A stretch of DNA of 64,000 nt from Sphingopyxis sp. YR583 (lineage in GTDB: Bacteria > Pseudomonadota > Alphaproteobacteria > Sphingomonadales > Sphingomonadaceae): positions 62,001 to 126,000 of the forward strand of contig NZ_FNWK01000004.1 in assembly GCF_900108295.1 (NCBI RefSeq), written 5' to 3'. The notes beneath the pieces were generated by a model. The model was not told the DNA's origin. It saw only the letters and a list, made by a program, of their open reading frames with translations, and ran no database searches. Positions 32,176 to 41,054 of the stretch are shown in pieces (within the stretch, counting starts at the first letter, position 1; each line of letters begins with the position of its first letter). The position numbers were made by a program, and so were the translations under genes.

Positions 32176-33513
32176 ATGAAATCCGACTCTCCTAAAACCT
32201 TTCACGTCAAATCCTTCGGCTGCCAGATGAACGTCTATGACGGCGAGCGCATGGCCGAGATGTTGGGCGCCGAGGGCTATGTCGCCGCCGCAGACGGCGC
32301 CGACGCCGACCTCGTCGTGCTCAACACCTGCCACATCCGCGAAAAGGCGGCCGAGAAGGTTTATTCGGACATCGGTCGGCTGAAGCGCGCCGACGGCAGC
32401 ACGCCGACGATCGCCGTTGCCGGCTGCGTTGCGCAGGCTGAGGGCGCCGAAATCGCGCGCCGCGCGCCGAGTGTCGACGTCGTCGTCGGCCCGCAAGCCT
32501 ATCACCGCCTACCCGACCTGATCGCGCGCGCCGAAAGGGGCGAGAAGGCGGTCGACCTCGACATGCCGCTCGAAAGCAAGTTCGGCGCATTGCCGAAGCG
32601 GGCTGGCGGCCAACGCCCGACTGCGTTCCTGACCGTGCAGGAAGGCTGCGACAAATTCTGCACCTATTGCGTCGTGCCCTATACACGCGGCGCCGAGATC
32701 AGCCGCCCCTTCGCCGACCTGATCGCCGAGGCGCGCGCGCTCGTCGCGGGTGGGGTGCGCGAAATCACCTTGCTCGGTCAGAACGTCAATGCGTGGGACG
32801 GCGAGGATGAGAAGGGCCGGGCGATCGGCCTCGACGGGCTGATCCGCGAACTTGCGCGCGAGGATGGGCTCGAACGTATCCGCTACACGACCAGCCACCC
32901 CAACGACATGACCGAGGGGCTCATCGCCGCGCATGGTGAGGTCGACAAGCTGATGCCCTTCCTCCACCTGCCGGTGCAGGCGGGCAGCGACCGCATCCTT
33001 GCTGCGATGAACCGCAGCCACAGTGTCGAAAGCTACCTCAAGATCATCGAACGCGTCCGCGCGGTGCGTCCGGATATCGCGATTTCGGGCGACTTCATCG
33101 TCGGCTTCCCCGGTGAGACCGACGCCGATTTCGAAGCGACGCTCGATATCGTCCGCGCGACCAACTATGCGATGGCGTACAGCTTCAAATATTCGCGTCG
33201 TCCCGGCACGCCCGCCGCGACGATGGACGAACAGGTCGAAGAGGCGGTGATGAACGAGCGCCTCCAGCGCTTGCAGGCCTTGCTCAACGAGCAGCAGCAG
33301 GCGTTCAACGAAGCCACCGTCGGCCGCACGACGCGCCTGCTCCTTGAGCGGAAGGGCAAGCTCGACGGTCAGTTGATCGGCAAGTCACCATGGCTGCAGT
33401 CGGTGCATGTCATCGCGCCGGGGCTCAAGATCGGTGACATGATCGACGTGCGCATCACCTCGGCTGGCGCGAACAGCGTCGGTGCCGAAGCGCTGATCGA
33501 AGAGGTCGCCTAG
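32176..33513 (+). CDS. miaB: tRNA-2-methylthio-N6-dimethylallyladenosine synthase MiaB
   Basis: 445 aa radical-SAM methylthiotransferase acting on A37 of tRNAs reading UNN codons. The N-terminal domain starts with [14 protein letters not shown] and holds three Cys for the auxiliary cluster (also NTCHIREKA and VAGCVAQ). The radical-SAM motif CDKFCTYC is near residue 158, and the C-terminal TRAM domain follows. ATG 32176 is eight bases after the acyltransferase stop; the longer frame to 32095 overlaps that gene. The miaB-phoH order is usual. Confidence 0.97.
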   Translation: MKSDSPKTFHVKSFGCQMNVYDGERMAEMLGAEGYVAAADGADADLVVLNTCHIREKAAEKVYSDIGRLKRADGSTPTIAVAGCVAQAEGAEIARRAPSVDVVVGPQAYHRLPDLIARAERGEKAVDLDMPLESKFGALPKRAGGQRPTAFLTVQEGCDKFCTYCVVPYTRGAEISRPFADLIAEARALVAGGVREITLLGQNVNAWDGEDEKGRAIGLDGLIRELAREDGLERIRYTTSHPNDMTEGLIAAHGEVDKLMPFLHLPVQAGSDRILAAMNRSHSVESYLKIIERVRAVRPDIAISGDFIVGFPGETDADFEATLDIVRATNYAMAYSFKYSRRPGTPAATMDEQVEEAVMNERLQRLQALLNEQQQAFNEATVGRTTRLLLERKGKLDGQLIGKSPWLQSVHVIAPGLKIGDMIDVRITSAGANSVGAEALIEEVA

Positions 33514-33520
33514 TGCAGCG

Positions 33521-33608
33521 GACGGAAGCTGTCTCCCCGAAGACACACTCCGCCTCCTTCCGTCGCATTTCCATCTCGCAGGTCATGGACTCCCGCCTTG
33601 ACGGGAGT
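33521..33608. terminator. Hairpins between miaB and phoH
   Basis: GACGGAAG (33521-33528) pairs with CTTCCGTC (33557-33564). A compact hairpin ACTCCCG-CCTTGA-CGGGAGT (33589-33608) follows, 35 bases before phoH. They probably end miaB transcripts or shape the phoH leader. There is no strong U-tract. Confidence 0.4.
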
Positions 33609-33643
33609 AGAGTCATGTCGTCGACCGAAGGAGCTTTGCCCAT

Positions 33644-34651
33644 ATGTCCAAACGCCCGCTGACCGCCTCCACCCCCGCCGAACCCGGCGACCGCGTCAGA
33701 CTGACCGCGGAATTTGAGCGAACGCAGCTTTTGGGCATTCTTTTCGGCGAGTTTGACCGCAACCTCGTCGCGATCGAAAACCGCCTCGGCGTCTATATCT
33801 CGGCGCGCGGCAATCGTGTGCAGATCGAAGGTGAAGCCGAAGCCGCAGCGCGCGCGCGCGATGTGCTCACCGAACTCTACAATCGCATCGAACAGGGGCA
33901 GGAGGTCGATACCGGCCTTGTCGACGGCGTGATCGCCATGTCGGCGCAGCCGACGCTCGCCGGCATCATCCGCCACGACAAGGACGAGGCGCCGCCGATC
34001 ATGATCCGCACGCGCAAAAAGACGATTGTCCCGCGTGCGCCGTCGCAGGTCCCTTATATGCAGGCGCTCGCGCGCGATGACGTGATTTTCGCGCTCGGCC
34101 CGGCGGGCACCGGCAAGACCTATCTTGCGGTCGCGCAGGCCGTGGCGCAGCTGATCACCGGCAGCGTTCAGCGCCTGATCCTCTCGCGCCCCGCGGTCGA
34201 GGCGGGTGAGAAACTCGGCTTCCTGCCCGGCGACATGAAGGAAAAGGTCGATCCCTATCTGCGCCCGCTCTACGACGCGCTCCACGACTGCCTGCCCGCC
34301 GAACAGGTCGAGCGCCGCATCGCGTCGGGCGAGATCGAGATTGCGCCGCTTGCGTTCATGCGCGGGCGTACGCTCGCCGATGCCTTCATCATCCTCGATG
34401 AAGCGCAAAACACGACGATCCCGCAGATGAAGATGTTCCTGACGCGCTTCGGCATGAACAGCCGCATGGTAATCTGCGGCGACCCCAAGCAGGTCGACTT
34501 GCCGATCCCGGCAACCTCGGGCCTCGCCGACGCGGTCGGCAGGCTCGAAGGGCTGGAGGGCATCAACGTCAGCTATTTCACCAGCGCCGACGTCGTTCGC
34601 CATCCGATCGTCGGGCGGATCGTCGATGCCTATGAAGGGCCGGGGGCCTGA
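33644..34651 (+). CDS. phoH: PhoH-family ATPase (YbeZ-like)
   Basis: 335 aa. An N-terminal KH-like domain (VYISARGNRVQIEGE) precedes the P-loop ATPase core with GPAGTGKTYLAVAQAV (about residues 151-166) and the Walker B ADAFIILDEAQNTT. This PhoH type works with YbeY in 16S rRNA maturation and normally sits directly before ybeY; here ybeY follows only after a 6.4-kb insertion. Start ATG 33644 follows GAAGGAG. The gap 34652-34809 shows only a small CTTGC/GCAAG palindrome. Confidence 0.95.
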   Translation: MSKRPLTASTPAEPGDRVRLTAEFERTQLLGILFGEFDRNLVAIENRLGVYISARGNRVQIEGEAEAAARARDVLTELYNRIEQGQEVDTGLVDGVIAMSAQPTLAGIIRHDKDEAPPIMIRTRKKTIVPRAPSQVPYMQALARDDVIFALGPAGTGKTYLAVAQAVAQLITGSVQRLILSRPAVEAGEKLGFLPGDMKEKVDPYLRPLYDALHDCLPAEQVERRIASGEIEIAPLAFMRGRTLADAFIILDEAQNTTIPQMKMFLTRFGMNSRMVICGDPKQVDLPIPATSGLADAVGRLEGLEGINVSYFTSADVVRHPIVGRIVDAYEGPGA

Positions 34652-34809
34652 GCCTGGCAGTGCGCTAGCCGACACGAAGGACAGACGGGTATCGGAGACC
34701 GACAAGGCCGACTCCCCTTGCCCTTGCGCAAGCCCAATCTACCAAAATGTCGGAGTCGATCAATCGGCGCGGATCCATGATCGATGTCGGCCGCCCGCCT
34801 CAATTTTGA

Positions 34810-34828
34810 CAAGCAAATGATTCGCAAT
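34810..34828. promoter_or_regulatory. Candidate Fur box A
   Basis: Read on the minus strand this is ATTGCGAATCATTTGCTTG. It matches box B (34874-34892) at 13 of 19 positions, including ATTGCGA-x-TCA. It lies 11 bases upstream of the -35 element. Iron control is inferred from the site pair and the TonB gene that follows. Confidence 0.45.
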
Positions 34829-34838
34829 AGCATAACAC

Positions 34839-34867
34839 TTGACCCTTAGATTTCGCGCGCCTAGACG
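34839..34867 (+). promoter_or_regulatory. Sigma-70-like promoter of the heme-type TonB operon
   Basis: TTGACC (34839-34844), a 17-base spacer and TAGACG (34862-34867). It lies between the two Fur-like boxes, so repressor bound at either would cover it. The transcript start would be near 34874, inside box B. Confidence 0.5.
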
Positions 34868-34873
34868 GCCGCT

Positions 34874-34892
34874 ATTGCGAGTCAGTCGCAAT
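34874..34892. promoter_or_regulatory. Candidate Fur box B
   Basis: ATTGCGAGTCAGTCGCAAT: a 19-bp palindrome with perfect 7-bp arms, the size of a Fur site, 17 bases upstream of the TTG start of the TonB receptor gene. Confidence 0.55.
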
Positions 34893-34909
34893 CAATCAGG
34901 GGAAGAAAA

Positions 34910-37180
34910 TTGAACATCCAACGTCTGCCGTCCGTAACCCGCCTTGCCGCAGGCAGCGCGCTGGGCCTCGTGCTCGCCGCGACCGCTGCGCCGGCCTTTG
35001 CGCAGGACAATGACGGCGACTATTGGGTGGCGCGCAAGAACCAGATCGTCGTCACTGCGACGCGCACCGCGGTGAAGGCTGAGGACGTTCCGGTCACCGT
35101 CACCGTCAAGACCGACGAACAGATCGCCGACGAGCTCGTCACCGACATCCGCGACCTCGTCCGCTTCGAACCCGGCGTCAGCGTCCAGCGCCAGCCCGCG
35201 CGCTTCGGTGCTGCGCTCGGCGCGACCGGCCGGGCCGGCAACGACAGCTTCAACATCCGCGGCATCGGCGGCAACCGCGTGTTGATCCAGGTCGATGGCG
35301 TGCGCGTCCCCGATGGTTTCAGTTTTGGCGCACAAGCATCGGGTCGCGGCGATTATGTCGACCTCGGTCTCGTCAAGTCGGTCGAAATCCTGCGTGGTCC
35401 GTCGTCGGCGCTGTACGGCAGCGACGGGCTTGCGGGCGCGGTCAGCTTCATCACCTCGGACCCCGTCGACTTCCTCGAGGAGGGCAAGAATGTCGGCGGC
35501 CTTCTCCGCGCCGGCTACAGTAGCGCCGATGAGGAATTCAGCGAAACCGTGATCCTCGCGGGACGCAGCGGCGACTGGTCGCTGATGGCGGCCTACACCC
35601 GCCGCGATTACAAGGAACTCGAAAATCAGGGCAGCCTTGGCACCGCGAACGGTATCGGCGCATCGCGGACGCTCGCCAATCCGCAAGACGGCCGCTCGGA
35701 CGCCGCGCTCGCGCGCATCGTCTATGATCCCGCCAATGGCCACAAACTGCGCCTGACCGGCGAATATCTCGATACGCGCCTCTACACCAACGGCCTCAGC
35801 GGCCTCGGCTCGAACGGTCTCGGCGCAGTCGTCGATCGCCTCGAAGGGTTCGATACAGGGGAACGCAAGCGCGTTTCGCTCGACTGGAGCTGGGAAGGCG
35901 AAGGCGTGATCGATTTCGCCCGCGTCGCGCTTTACTGGCAGGACGGCGAAGATCGCCAATATACCGAGGAAGATCGTACCCCTTCGGTCGACCGCACCCG
36001 CCTCAACACCTTCGAAAACCGGGTCTTCGGTGCCTCGGCCGACGCGCGCGCCGATTTCGCCACCGGTGCGATCACGCACCGCCTCGTCTTCGGCGGCGAT
36101 ATCAGCAAGACGCGCCAGCGCGGCCTTCGCGGCGGCACCGTGCCGCCGGCGGGCGAAACCTATCCGACGCGCGCCTTCCCCAGCACCGACTTCACCCGCG
36201 CCGGGCTGTTCGTGGGCGACGAAATCTCGGTCGCCGACGGGCGCCTGCTTCTCTACCCGGCGCTGCGCTTCGACTGGTTCGACCTGTCGCCCGACAACGA
36301 CCCGCTGCTGCCGACCTTCCGCGGTGCCAAGCAGGACGGTTCGCGCGTCTCGCCGAAATTCGGGGCGGTGTGGAAGGTCACCGATGACGTCCGGCTGTTC
36401 GCCAACTATGCGACCGGCTTCAAGGCGCCCGAACCGGGGCAGGTCAACCAGTTCTTCGAAAACCTGACCTCGCCCTTCTTCTCCTACCGGACGCTTCCGA
36501 ACCCCGATCTGGGGCCCGAGCGCAGCGAAAGCTTTGAAGGCGGGGTGCGCTTTTCCAGCGATGCTGTCAGCCTCGACGTCACCGCCTTTTCCGCGCGGTA
36601 CAAGGATTTCATCAGTCAGGAACAGGTCGGCGGCACTGGAACGATCGCCAACCCCATCCTCTATCAATTCGTGAATCTCGATCGCGTCCGGGTCAAAGGG
36701 GCCGAGGCGCGGTTCGAGGGGCGAGCGTCGTCCGGCCTGTATACGACGCTCGCCCTATCCTATGCGAAGGGTGACATCATCGACCCCGATGGCCTGCGCT
36801 CGCCGCTGTCGTCGATCGATCCGCTCAAGCTCGTTGCCGGGCTTGGTTATCGCGATCGCGAAGGACGCTTCGGCGGCCAGATCATCGTGACGCATGCGAG
36901 ACGCAAGGAAGCGTCGCGCACGACGGGGCTCTGCACCCCCGAATGTTTCCGCCCCGACGCCTTCACCATCCTCGATGCGACGGCGTTCGTCCAGGTGATG
37001 GAAAAGCTTACGCTGCGCGCAGGCGTCTTCAACCTCCTCGACAAGAAATACAGCTGGTGGAGCGATGTGCGCGGTCTCGCGATGGGCGGAACAGTGACCG
37101 CGCCGACGGTCCCGGCGAGCGCCGACGCCTATACCCAGCCCGGCCGTAACGCGAGCGTGTCGCTGAGTTTCCGCTTCTAA
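34910..37180 (+). CDS. TonB-dependent receptor, heme/hemoglobin type
   Basis: 756 aa from TTG 34910, behind AGGGGAAG; the signal peptide ends at PAFAQD. Plug start NQIVVTATRTAVKAEDVPV and plug end VEILRGPSSALYGSDGLAGA are those of the hemoglobin/heme receptor family. In the barrel, ATGFKAPEPGQVNQFFEN with PNPDLGPERSES resembles the FRAP...NPNL signature of heme receptors, with Lys for Arg. The C terminus is VSLSFRF. Twin Fur-like boxes and a downstream DUF6607 gene, which I recall near such receptors, support an iron/heme role. The substrate could also be another iron complex. Confidence 0.9.
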   Translation: MNIQRLPSVTRLAAGSALGLVLAATAAPAFAQDNDGDYWVARKNQIVVTATRTAVKAEDVPVTVTVKTDEQIADELVTDIRDLVRFEPGVSVQRQPARFGAALGATGRAGNDSFNIRGIGGNRVLIQVDGVRVPDGFSFGAQASGRGDYVDLGLVKSVEILRGPSSALYGSDGLAGAVSFITSDPVDFLEEGKNVGGLLRAGYSSADEEFSETVILAGRSGDWSLMAAYTRRDYKELENQGSLGTANGIGASRTLANPQDGRSDAALARIVYDPANGHKLRLTGEYLDTRLYTNGLSGLGSNGLGAVVDRLEGFDTGERKRVSLDWSWEGEGVIDFARVALYWQDGEDRQYTEEDRTPSVDRTRLNTFENRVFGASADARADFATGAITHRLVFGGDISKTRQRGLRGGTVPPAGETYPTRAFPSTDFTRAGLFVGDEISVADGRLLLYPALRFDWFDLSPDNDPLLPTFRGAKQDGSRVSPKFGAVWKVTDDVRLFANYATGFKAPEPGQVNQFFENLTSPFFSYRTLPNPDLGPERSESFEGGVRFSSDAVSLDVTAFSARYKDFISQEQVGGTGTIANPILYQFVNLDRVRVKGAEARFEGRASSGLYTTLALSYAKGDIIDPDGLRSPLSSIDPLKLVAGLGYRDREGRFGGQIIVTHARRKEASRTTGLCTPECFRPDAFTILDATAFVQVMEKLTLRAGVFNLLDKKYSWWSDVRGLAMGGTVTAPTVPASADAYTQPGRNASVSLSFRF

Positions 37181-37202
37181 AACAAAAAGAAGGACTGCAA
37201 CG

Positions 37203-38180
37203 ATGAAAACCTATCGCAAGATTGCCGCCGGGCTGCTGCTGCTCACCGCCGCGCTGCCCGTCGTGGCGTCGGCCCATCCGCCGATCGCCGCCGAGGCCGC
37301 GGCCGCCAATTTCGAACAGGACCGCGCCGACATCCTCGCGATGGCAGGCAATTACCGCGTCAGCTTCAACATGCAGGAATCGACGCGCTGGGATCCCGAC
37401 TACGAAGTCCTCGAACCCAAGCGTTCGGGCGGCAACGAAGTCGTGCGCGTGATCGAGGACACCGGCCGCAAGATCAGCCTGCAGCATATGCTCGTCATTA
37501 CCGGCGACGACGACAAGAGCATGATCATCAAGCATTGGCGCCAGGATTGGGAATATGAACCCGCGAAGGTGCTCGTCTATTCGGACCGCAATGCGTGGAC
37601 GTGGGAAGACGTCCCTGAAAAGATGCGCACCGGCCGCTGGTCGCAGACGGTCTATCAGGTCGACGACAGCCCGCGGTACGGCGGCTGGGGCCAGTTTGAA
37701 ACGCAGGGTGGCGTCCGCCGCTGGCGCTCGAACTGGACATGGCGCCCGCTCGCGCGCCGCGATGCCGTGCGCAATCCGGTTTACGACCGTTACCTCTCGA
37801 TCAACCGCCACCAGCCTTCGCCCGACGGCTGGGTCCACTGGCAGGACAATACCAAGATGGGGACGAAGGACGGCAAGCTGGTGCCGATCGTCCAGGAATA
37901 TGTCCTCAACACCTATATCAAATACGACCAGTATGATGTGAAGGCGGCCGACGATTATTGGGCGGCGACCAAGGATTATTGGGCGGCCGTGCGCGCCGAG
38001 TGGGACCGCGTCGCCGCAACCAAGGGCGGCATCGCGATCGAAGAAAAGGCCGACACCGGCACCGTGATCAGCGGCCGTCTGCTCGAAATGGCCGACGAGG
38101 TTCAGGAAAAAAAGCTGACCACCGCGAAAGCCATTTCCGAAGCGAAGAAGCTGATCGAAACGAACACGCGCAAGCTCTGA
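37203..38180 (+). CDS. DUF6607-family secreted protein
   Basis: 325 aa with a signal peptide (MKTYRKIAAGLLLLTAALPVVASA). Strongly aromatic: HWRQDWEYEP, NAWTWEDVPEKM, the WGQFETQGGVRRWRSNWTWR segment and late DDYWAATKDYWAAVRAEWDR. These match what I know as DUF6607, an uncharacterised periplasmic family found next to TonB heme receptors. It starts 22 bases after the receptor stop with AAGAAGGA before the ATG, so it is in the same transcript. It may bind heme or process the ligand through its aromatic and His residues, but no mechanism is known. Confidence 0.85.
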   Translation: MKTYRKIAAGLLLLTAALPVVASAHPPIAAEAAAANFEQDRADILAMAGNYRVSFNMQESTRWDPDYEVLEPKRSGGNEVVRVIEDTGRKISLQHMLVITGDDDKSMIIKHWRQDWEYEPAKVLVYSDRNAWTWEDVPEKMRTGRWSQTVYQVDDSPRYGGWGQFETQGGVRRWRSNWTWRPLARRDAVRNPVYDRYLSINRHQPSPDGWVHWQDNTKMGTKDGKLVPIVQEYVLNTYIKYDQYDVKAADDYWAATKDYWAAVRAEWDRVAATKGGIAIEEKADTGTVISGRLLEMADEVQEKKLTTAKAISEAKKLIETNTRKL

Positions 38181-38208
38181 CGACCTTCACCATGTGAAGC
38201 CCGAAACT

Positions 38209-38240
38209 GGGGGCGGCTCGCGAGGGTCGCCCCTTTATTT
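38209..38240 (+). terminator. Intrinsic terminator of the TonB-DUF6607 operon
   Basis: GGGGCG (38210-38215) pairs with CGCCCC (38228-38233), followed by TTTATTTT. It overlaps the last codons of the convergent gene at 38235-38735. Confidence 0.7.
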
Positions 38241-38735
38241 TGAGGGAAGACGTTGCGCCGTAGCGGGGCCGTGTTGCTCCTCAAAGATCGGCTGTGGGTT
38301 CTTTCCACGGCACGCCTCATACTCGACTGGCGGGTCATTCCGGAACCGGGTTGGCCAGCCGGGCAAACATGTGATTGTCGTCGTATCGAGTCCCCTTGCT
38401 AGGGCAAGAGACATTGAATGAGACCGTGCTTCGCCGATCAGGCAATTCAGGTTGGCGGGCGGCGTCGTATCGATCCGAACGAAGGACGATCCGGCGTGAT
38501 CTGGAATTGTCGAATCGGTCGTAAACGCGTCGATACCGCAACTCCGGATCAACCGGACGCTGGTCGGCCCATCCTCATCCTTTGAGCTATGTGCGAATAT
38601 TTCGTCGAAATTGTCATCCGCAATCCGCAGATAGAGCGGCTCGGGACGATCCTTGAACCACACGCTGGCAATTGCGGCGCCGACCAATGCCAGCGCCGCG
38701 CCCAGTGCCGTGCCCCACAGGAACGATCTGCGCAT
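38235..38735 (-). CDS. Hypothetical single-pass membrane protein
   Basis: 166 aa. One N-terminal membrane helix (FLWGTALGAALALVGAAIAS) leaves a soluble domain in the periplasm with four Cys (RSCGID, NLNCLI, TITCLP, YEACRG), likely two disulfides. I do not recognise a family. It lies convergent to the DUF6607 gene and 17 bases downstream of the DoxX gene on the same strand, so it may be co-transcribed with DoxX. Codon use looks lower in GC than its neighbours in places, consistent with an accessory gene. Confidence 0.65.
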   Translation of the reverse strand: MRRSFLWGTALGAALALVGAAIASVWFKDRPEPLYLRIADDNFDEIFAHSSKDEDGPTSVRLIRSCGIDAFTTDSTIPDHAGSSFVRIDTTPPANLNCLIGEARSHSMSLALARGLDTTTITCLPGWPTRFRNDPPVEYEACRGKNPQPIFEEQHGPATAQRLPSK

Positions 38736-38752
38736 GCCGGGTTTTCTGGCAG

Positions 38753-39133
38753 TTATTTCTTCCTCGCGCCCTCGACGCTCCAGATCCCCGCACCGCTCGT
38801 CGCGATGAACAGGAAGATGAAGCAGTAGAGGATGATCGTCTCGCCGCCGTTGGCGATCGGGTAAAGCCCCTGCGTGCCGTGTGCGGTCCAGTAACCCACC
38901 GCCGACATGCCGCTCGCGATAAAGGCTGCGGGACGGGTGAACAGCCCGATGATGATGAGCGCGCCCGCGATCAGTTCGATCGTGCCTGCGCCATACAGCA
39001 TCGGGTTGAGCGGATAGGGAAAGGCGGCCGGAAATGCGAAAAACTTCTGTACGCCGTGCGCGAGGAACAACAGCCCTGCGACAATACGCAGCAGCGCATA
39101 GGCCTGTTCGCCGAAACCATCGAGAAATTTCAT
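38753..39133 (-). CDS. DoxX-family membrane protein
   Basis: 126 aa with four predicted membrane helices. LLRIVAGLLFLAHGVQKFF at the start and the middle GTIELIAGALIIIGLFTRPAAFIASG are the DoxX/DoxD signature. In several bacteria DoxX proteins take part in redox stress or thiosulfate/quinone chemistry, but most are uncharacterised. It diverges from the carboxymuconolactone-decarboxylase and ECF41 pair, a setting common for ECF41 groups. Confidence 0.9.
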   Translation of the reverse strand: MKFLDGFGEQAYALLRIVAGLLFLAHGVQKFFAFPAAFPYPLNPMLYGAGTIELIAGALIIIGLFTRPAAFIASGMSAVGYWTAHGTQGLYPIANGGETIILYCFIFLFIATSGAGIWSVEGARKK

Positions 39134-39293
39134 GATCGATCCCCCTTCAAACCAATGACGCCGGCGATGCTAGCGGCTTGCCACGGGACATCAACCTATA
39201 TCCCGGCGGACCTTATCCTATCCCAAAGTGGCATTGCCTTTGCCCCCTGCCGTCACGGAAAAATGCATCGCGCGAAAAAATAATCGCCCGGCA

Positions 39294-39320
39294 TGTCACA
39301 TTCGCCGCGCGTTGCTCGTC
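39294..39320 (+). promoter_or_regulatory. ECF41-type promoter before the CMD-sigma pair
   Basis: TGTCACA (39294-39300), 16 bases, CGTC (39317-39320). As I recall, this is the published ECF41 consensus. It lies 33 bases before the CMD start codon, whose transcript also encodes the ECF41 sigma factor. This promoter is also why the ATG-like start at 39293 cannot be the true one. Confidence 0.7.
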
Positions 39321-39352
39321 AAGTCCGTACAAACCAATCAAAGGAGCTTGCA

Positions 39353-39808
39353 ATGACCAAGGTCAACGACCCCTATGCCGCCGCCCCGCACCTGATGAAG
39401 CAGTGGATGGCCGCCAGCCTCGCCGCCGAAAAGAGCCTCGAGCCAAGCTTGATCGAGCTGGTGAAAATCCGCTCGTCGATCCTCAACGGCTGCGCCAACT
39501 GCATCAACATGCACACGGTCGAAGCCCGCGCGAAGGGCGAAACCGAACAGCGCATCTATCTGCTCTCGGCCTGGCACGAAGCGCCGGTCTACACCGACCG
39601 CGAGCGTGCCGCGCTGGCGTGGACCGATGCCTTGACCCGCCTTTCGGAAGGGCACACACAGAAGGCCGCAAAGCAGGCGCTCGAAGCGCATTTCACGCCG
39701 GAGGAGCAGGTGAACCTGACCGTGATGATCAACGTCATCAATGGCTGGAACCGTATCGCGGTCGGTTTCGACCTCTGGTACGAAAACGGCGCGCTGAAGG
39801 CCGCCTGA
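39353..39808 (+). CDS. AhpD-like carboxymuconolactone decarboxylase (CMD) family protein
   Basis: 151 aa. SSILNGCANCINMHTVEAR carries the CxxC...H redox triad of AhpD-type alkylhydroperoxidases within the CMD fold. Such proteins reduce peroxides or act on lactones, but the partner of this subgroup is unknown. ATG 39353 has AAAGGAG seven bases upstream. It is the classic target gene of ECF41 sigma factors and is transcribed together with one (13-base gap). Confidence 0.92.
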   Translation: MTKVNDPYAAAPHLMKQWMAASLAAEKSLEPSLIELVKIRSSILNGCANCINMHTVEARAKGETEQRIYLLSAWHEAPVYTDRERAALAWTDALTRLSEGHTQKAAKQALEAHFTPEEQVNLTVMINVINGWNRIAVGFDLWYENGALKAA

Positions 39809-39821
39809 TGACCCGCGCTCG

Positions 39822-40700
39822 ATGACTGGCGGGGGCATCCGCGGCGAAATCGATGCGGCGGCGGACGCGGCGGTCAGCTTCGACCCGTTGCGCCCGCTGC
39901 TCACCCGCGTCGCCTATCGTATGCTCGGTTCGGTCGCCGATGCCGAGGATGTCGTGCAGGACGCATATATCCGCTGGCTCGGCACCGATCGCGGTGCGGT
40001 GCGTGAGCCGGCGGCATTCCTGCGGCGAACCGTGACGCGGCTCTGCCTCGACCAGCTCAAGTCGGCGCGAAGCCAACGCGAAACCTATATCGGCCCCTGG
40101 CTCCCTGACCCGCTGGTCGAGGAGGAAGAAGAGGATGACGTCACGCTGCCGCTGATGCTTGCACTAGAACGCTTGTCGCCGCTCGAGCGCGCGGCGTTTC
40201 TCCTGCACGACGTCTTCGGCGTCGAGTTCGAGGAGGTCGCGAAGACGATCGACCGCGACCCCGCCGCAACGCGTCAACTCGCGGCGCGCGCGCGAACCCA
40301 CGTCCGCGATGCGCGCCCGCGCTACAAGCTCGAAAAGGAACAGGGGCTTCAGATCGCAAACGCTTTTTTCGCCGCATCGCGGAGCGGCGACATGGGCGCG
40401 CTCGGCGCCTTGCTTGCCGCCGATGTCGGCATGTGGGCCGACGGTGGCGGCAAGCGGCCTGCGGCGATGGGCGTCATCCTTGGCGTCGATACGGTAGTGA
40501 AACTGCATCGCAGCCTCGCCGTGCTCTTTGGCAAATATGGCTCGACGCTCGTCCATACCGGGACGATCAACGGCCTGCCGGGTTTCGTCACGCGCGAAGC
40601 CGACGGCGAACTGCAAACCACCGCGCTCGAAATCGAGGAAGGCAAGATCGCCGCCATCTATGTCATGCGCAATCCCGACAAGCTGCGCCACATGCACTGA
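39822..40700 (+). CDS. ECF41-type RNA polymerase sigma factor (SigJ-like) with SnoaL-like tail
   Basis: 292 aa. Sigma-70 region 2 (LTRVAYRMLGSVADAEDVVQ and DAYIRWL) and region 4 (LALERLSPLERAAFLLHDVFG with EEVAKTIDRDPAATRQLAARA) are followed by a C-terminal SnoaL-like domain of about 110 residues. The tail has WADGGGKRPA, the DGGGK signature of ECF41, through which the extension controls activity in place of a separate anti-sigma factor. It is co-transcribed with the CMD gene from an ECF41-type promoter, so it probably activates itself. The stress it senses is unknown. Confidence 0.93.
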   Translation: MTGGGIRGEIDAAADAAVSFDPLRPLLTRVAYRMLGSVADAEDVVQDAYIRWLGTDRGAVREPAAFLRRTVTRLCLDQLKSARSQRETYIGPWLPDPLVEEEEEDDVTLPLMLALERLSPLERAAFLLHDVFGVEFEEVAKTIDRDPAATRQLAARARTHVRDARPRYKLEKEQGLQIANAFFAASRSGDMGALGALLAADVGMWADGGGKRPAAMGVILGVDTVVKLHRSLAVLFGKYGSTLVHTGTINGLPGFVTREADGELQTTALEIEEGKIAAIYVMRNPDKLRHMH

Positions 40701-41054
40701 TCGCCGCGGCGCCTATCAGGTGCTCAAAATGGTAGGGAAAAAGAAACCGGGTGCGCTATGGAAACGCATTTCTGCGCCAACCCGCTGAATTTCTTTGCGA
40801 ACCGAATCCGATGCAAGTGGGTCATATTTACCGGAAAGTTGAATCGCCAATTATTGGCGACAGGCCGTGCCGCGCTAGCCATCGGTATCCGAGAGGCCTG
40901 CGGGGTCTTTTTTGCTGTCCTACATCGTGTCGCGGCTATAGCGTCGCGCCATGATCCACAGCCAGCCTATGCGGGTTTCGCCTGCCGCCTCCGATATGCG
41001 ATTTCAGAGTGAAGTTACGCAGTTTTCAGCCAGTTCCTGCTCGGGTGATTTTCC
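40701..41054. other. 354-base gap between the ECF41 gene and ybeY
   Basis: No convincing gene: the 84-codon frame from 40758 has no ribosome site or familiar composition. It holds a perfect palindrome TCGCCAA-TTA-TTGGCGA (40844-40860) and a weak hairpin AGGCC-TGCG-GGTCT followed by six T (40894-40913), a possible terminator. This is the right edge of the stretch that separates phoH from ybeY. Confidence 0.5.

Noticed and set aside
34892..36667. A 591-codon open frame on the - strand
   Set aside because: Antisense shadow of the heme-type TonB receptor; no motif and it would run through the promoter region.
40758..41012. 84-codon frame in the gap before ybeY
   Set aside because: No ribosome site, odd composition, and it crosses the palindrome and terminator-like hairpin.
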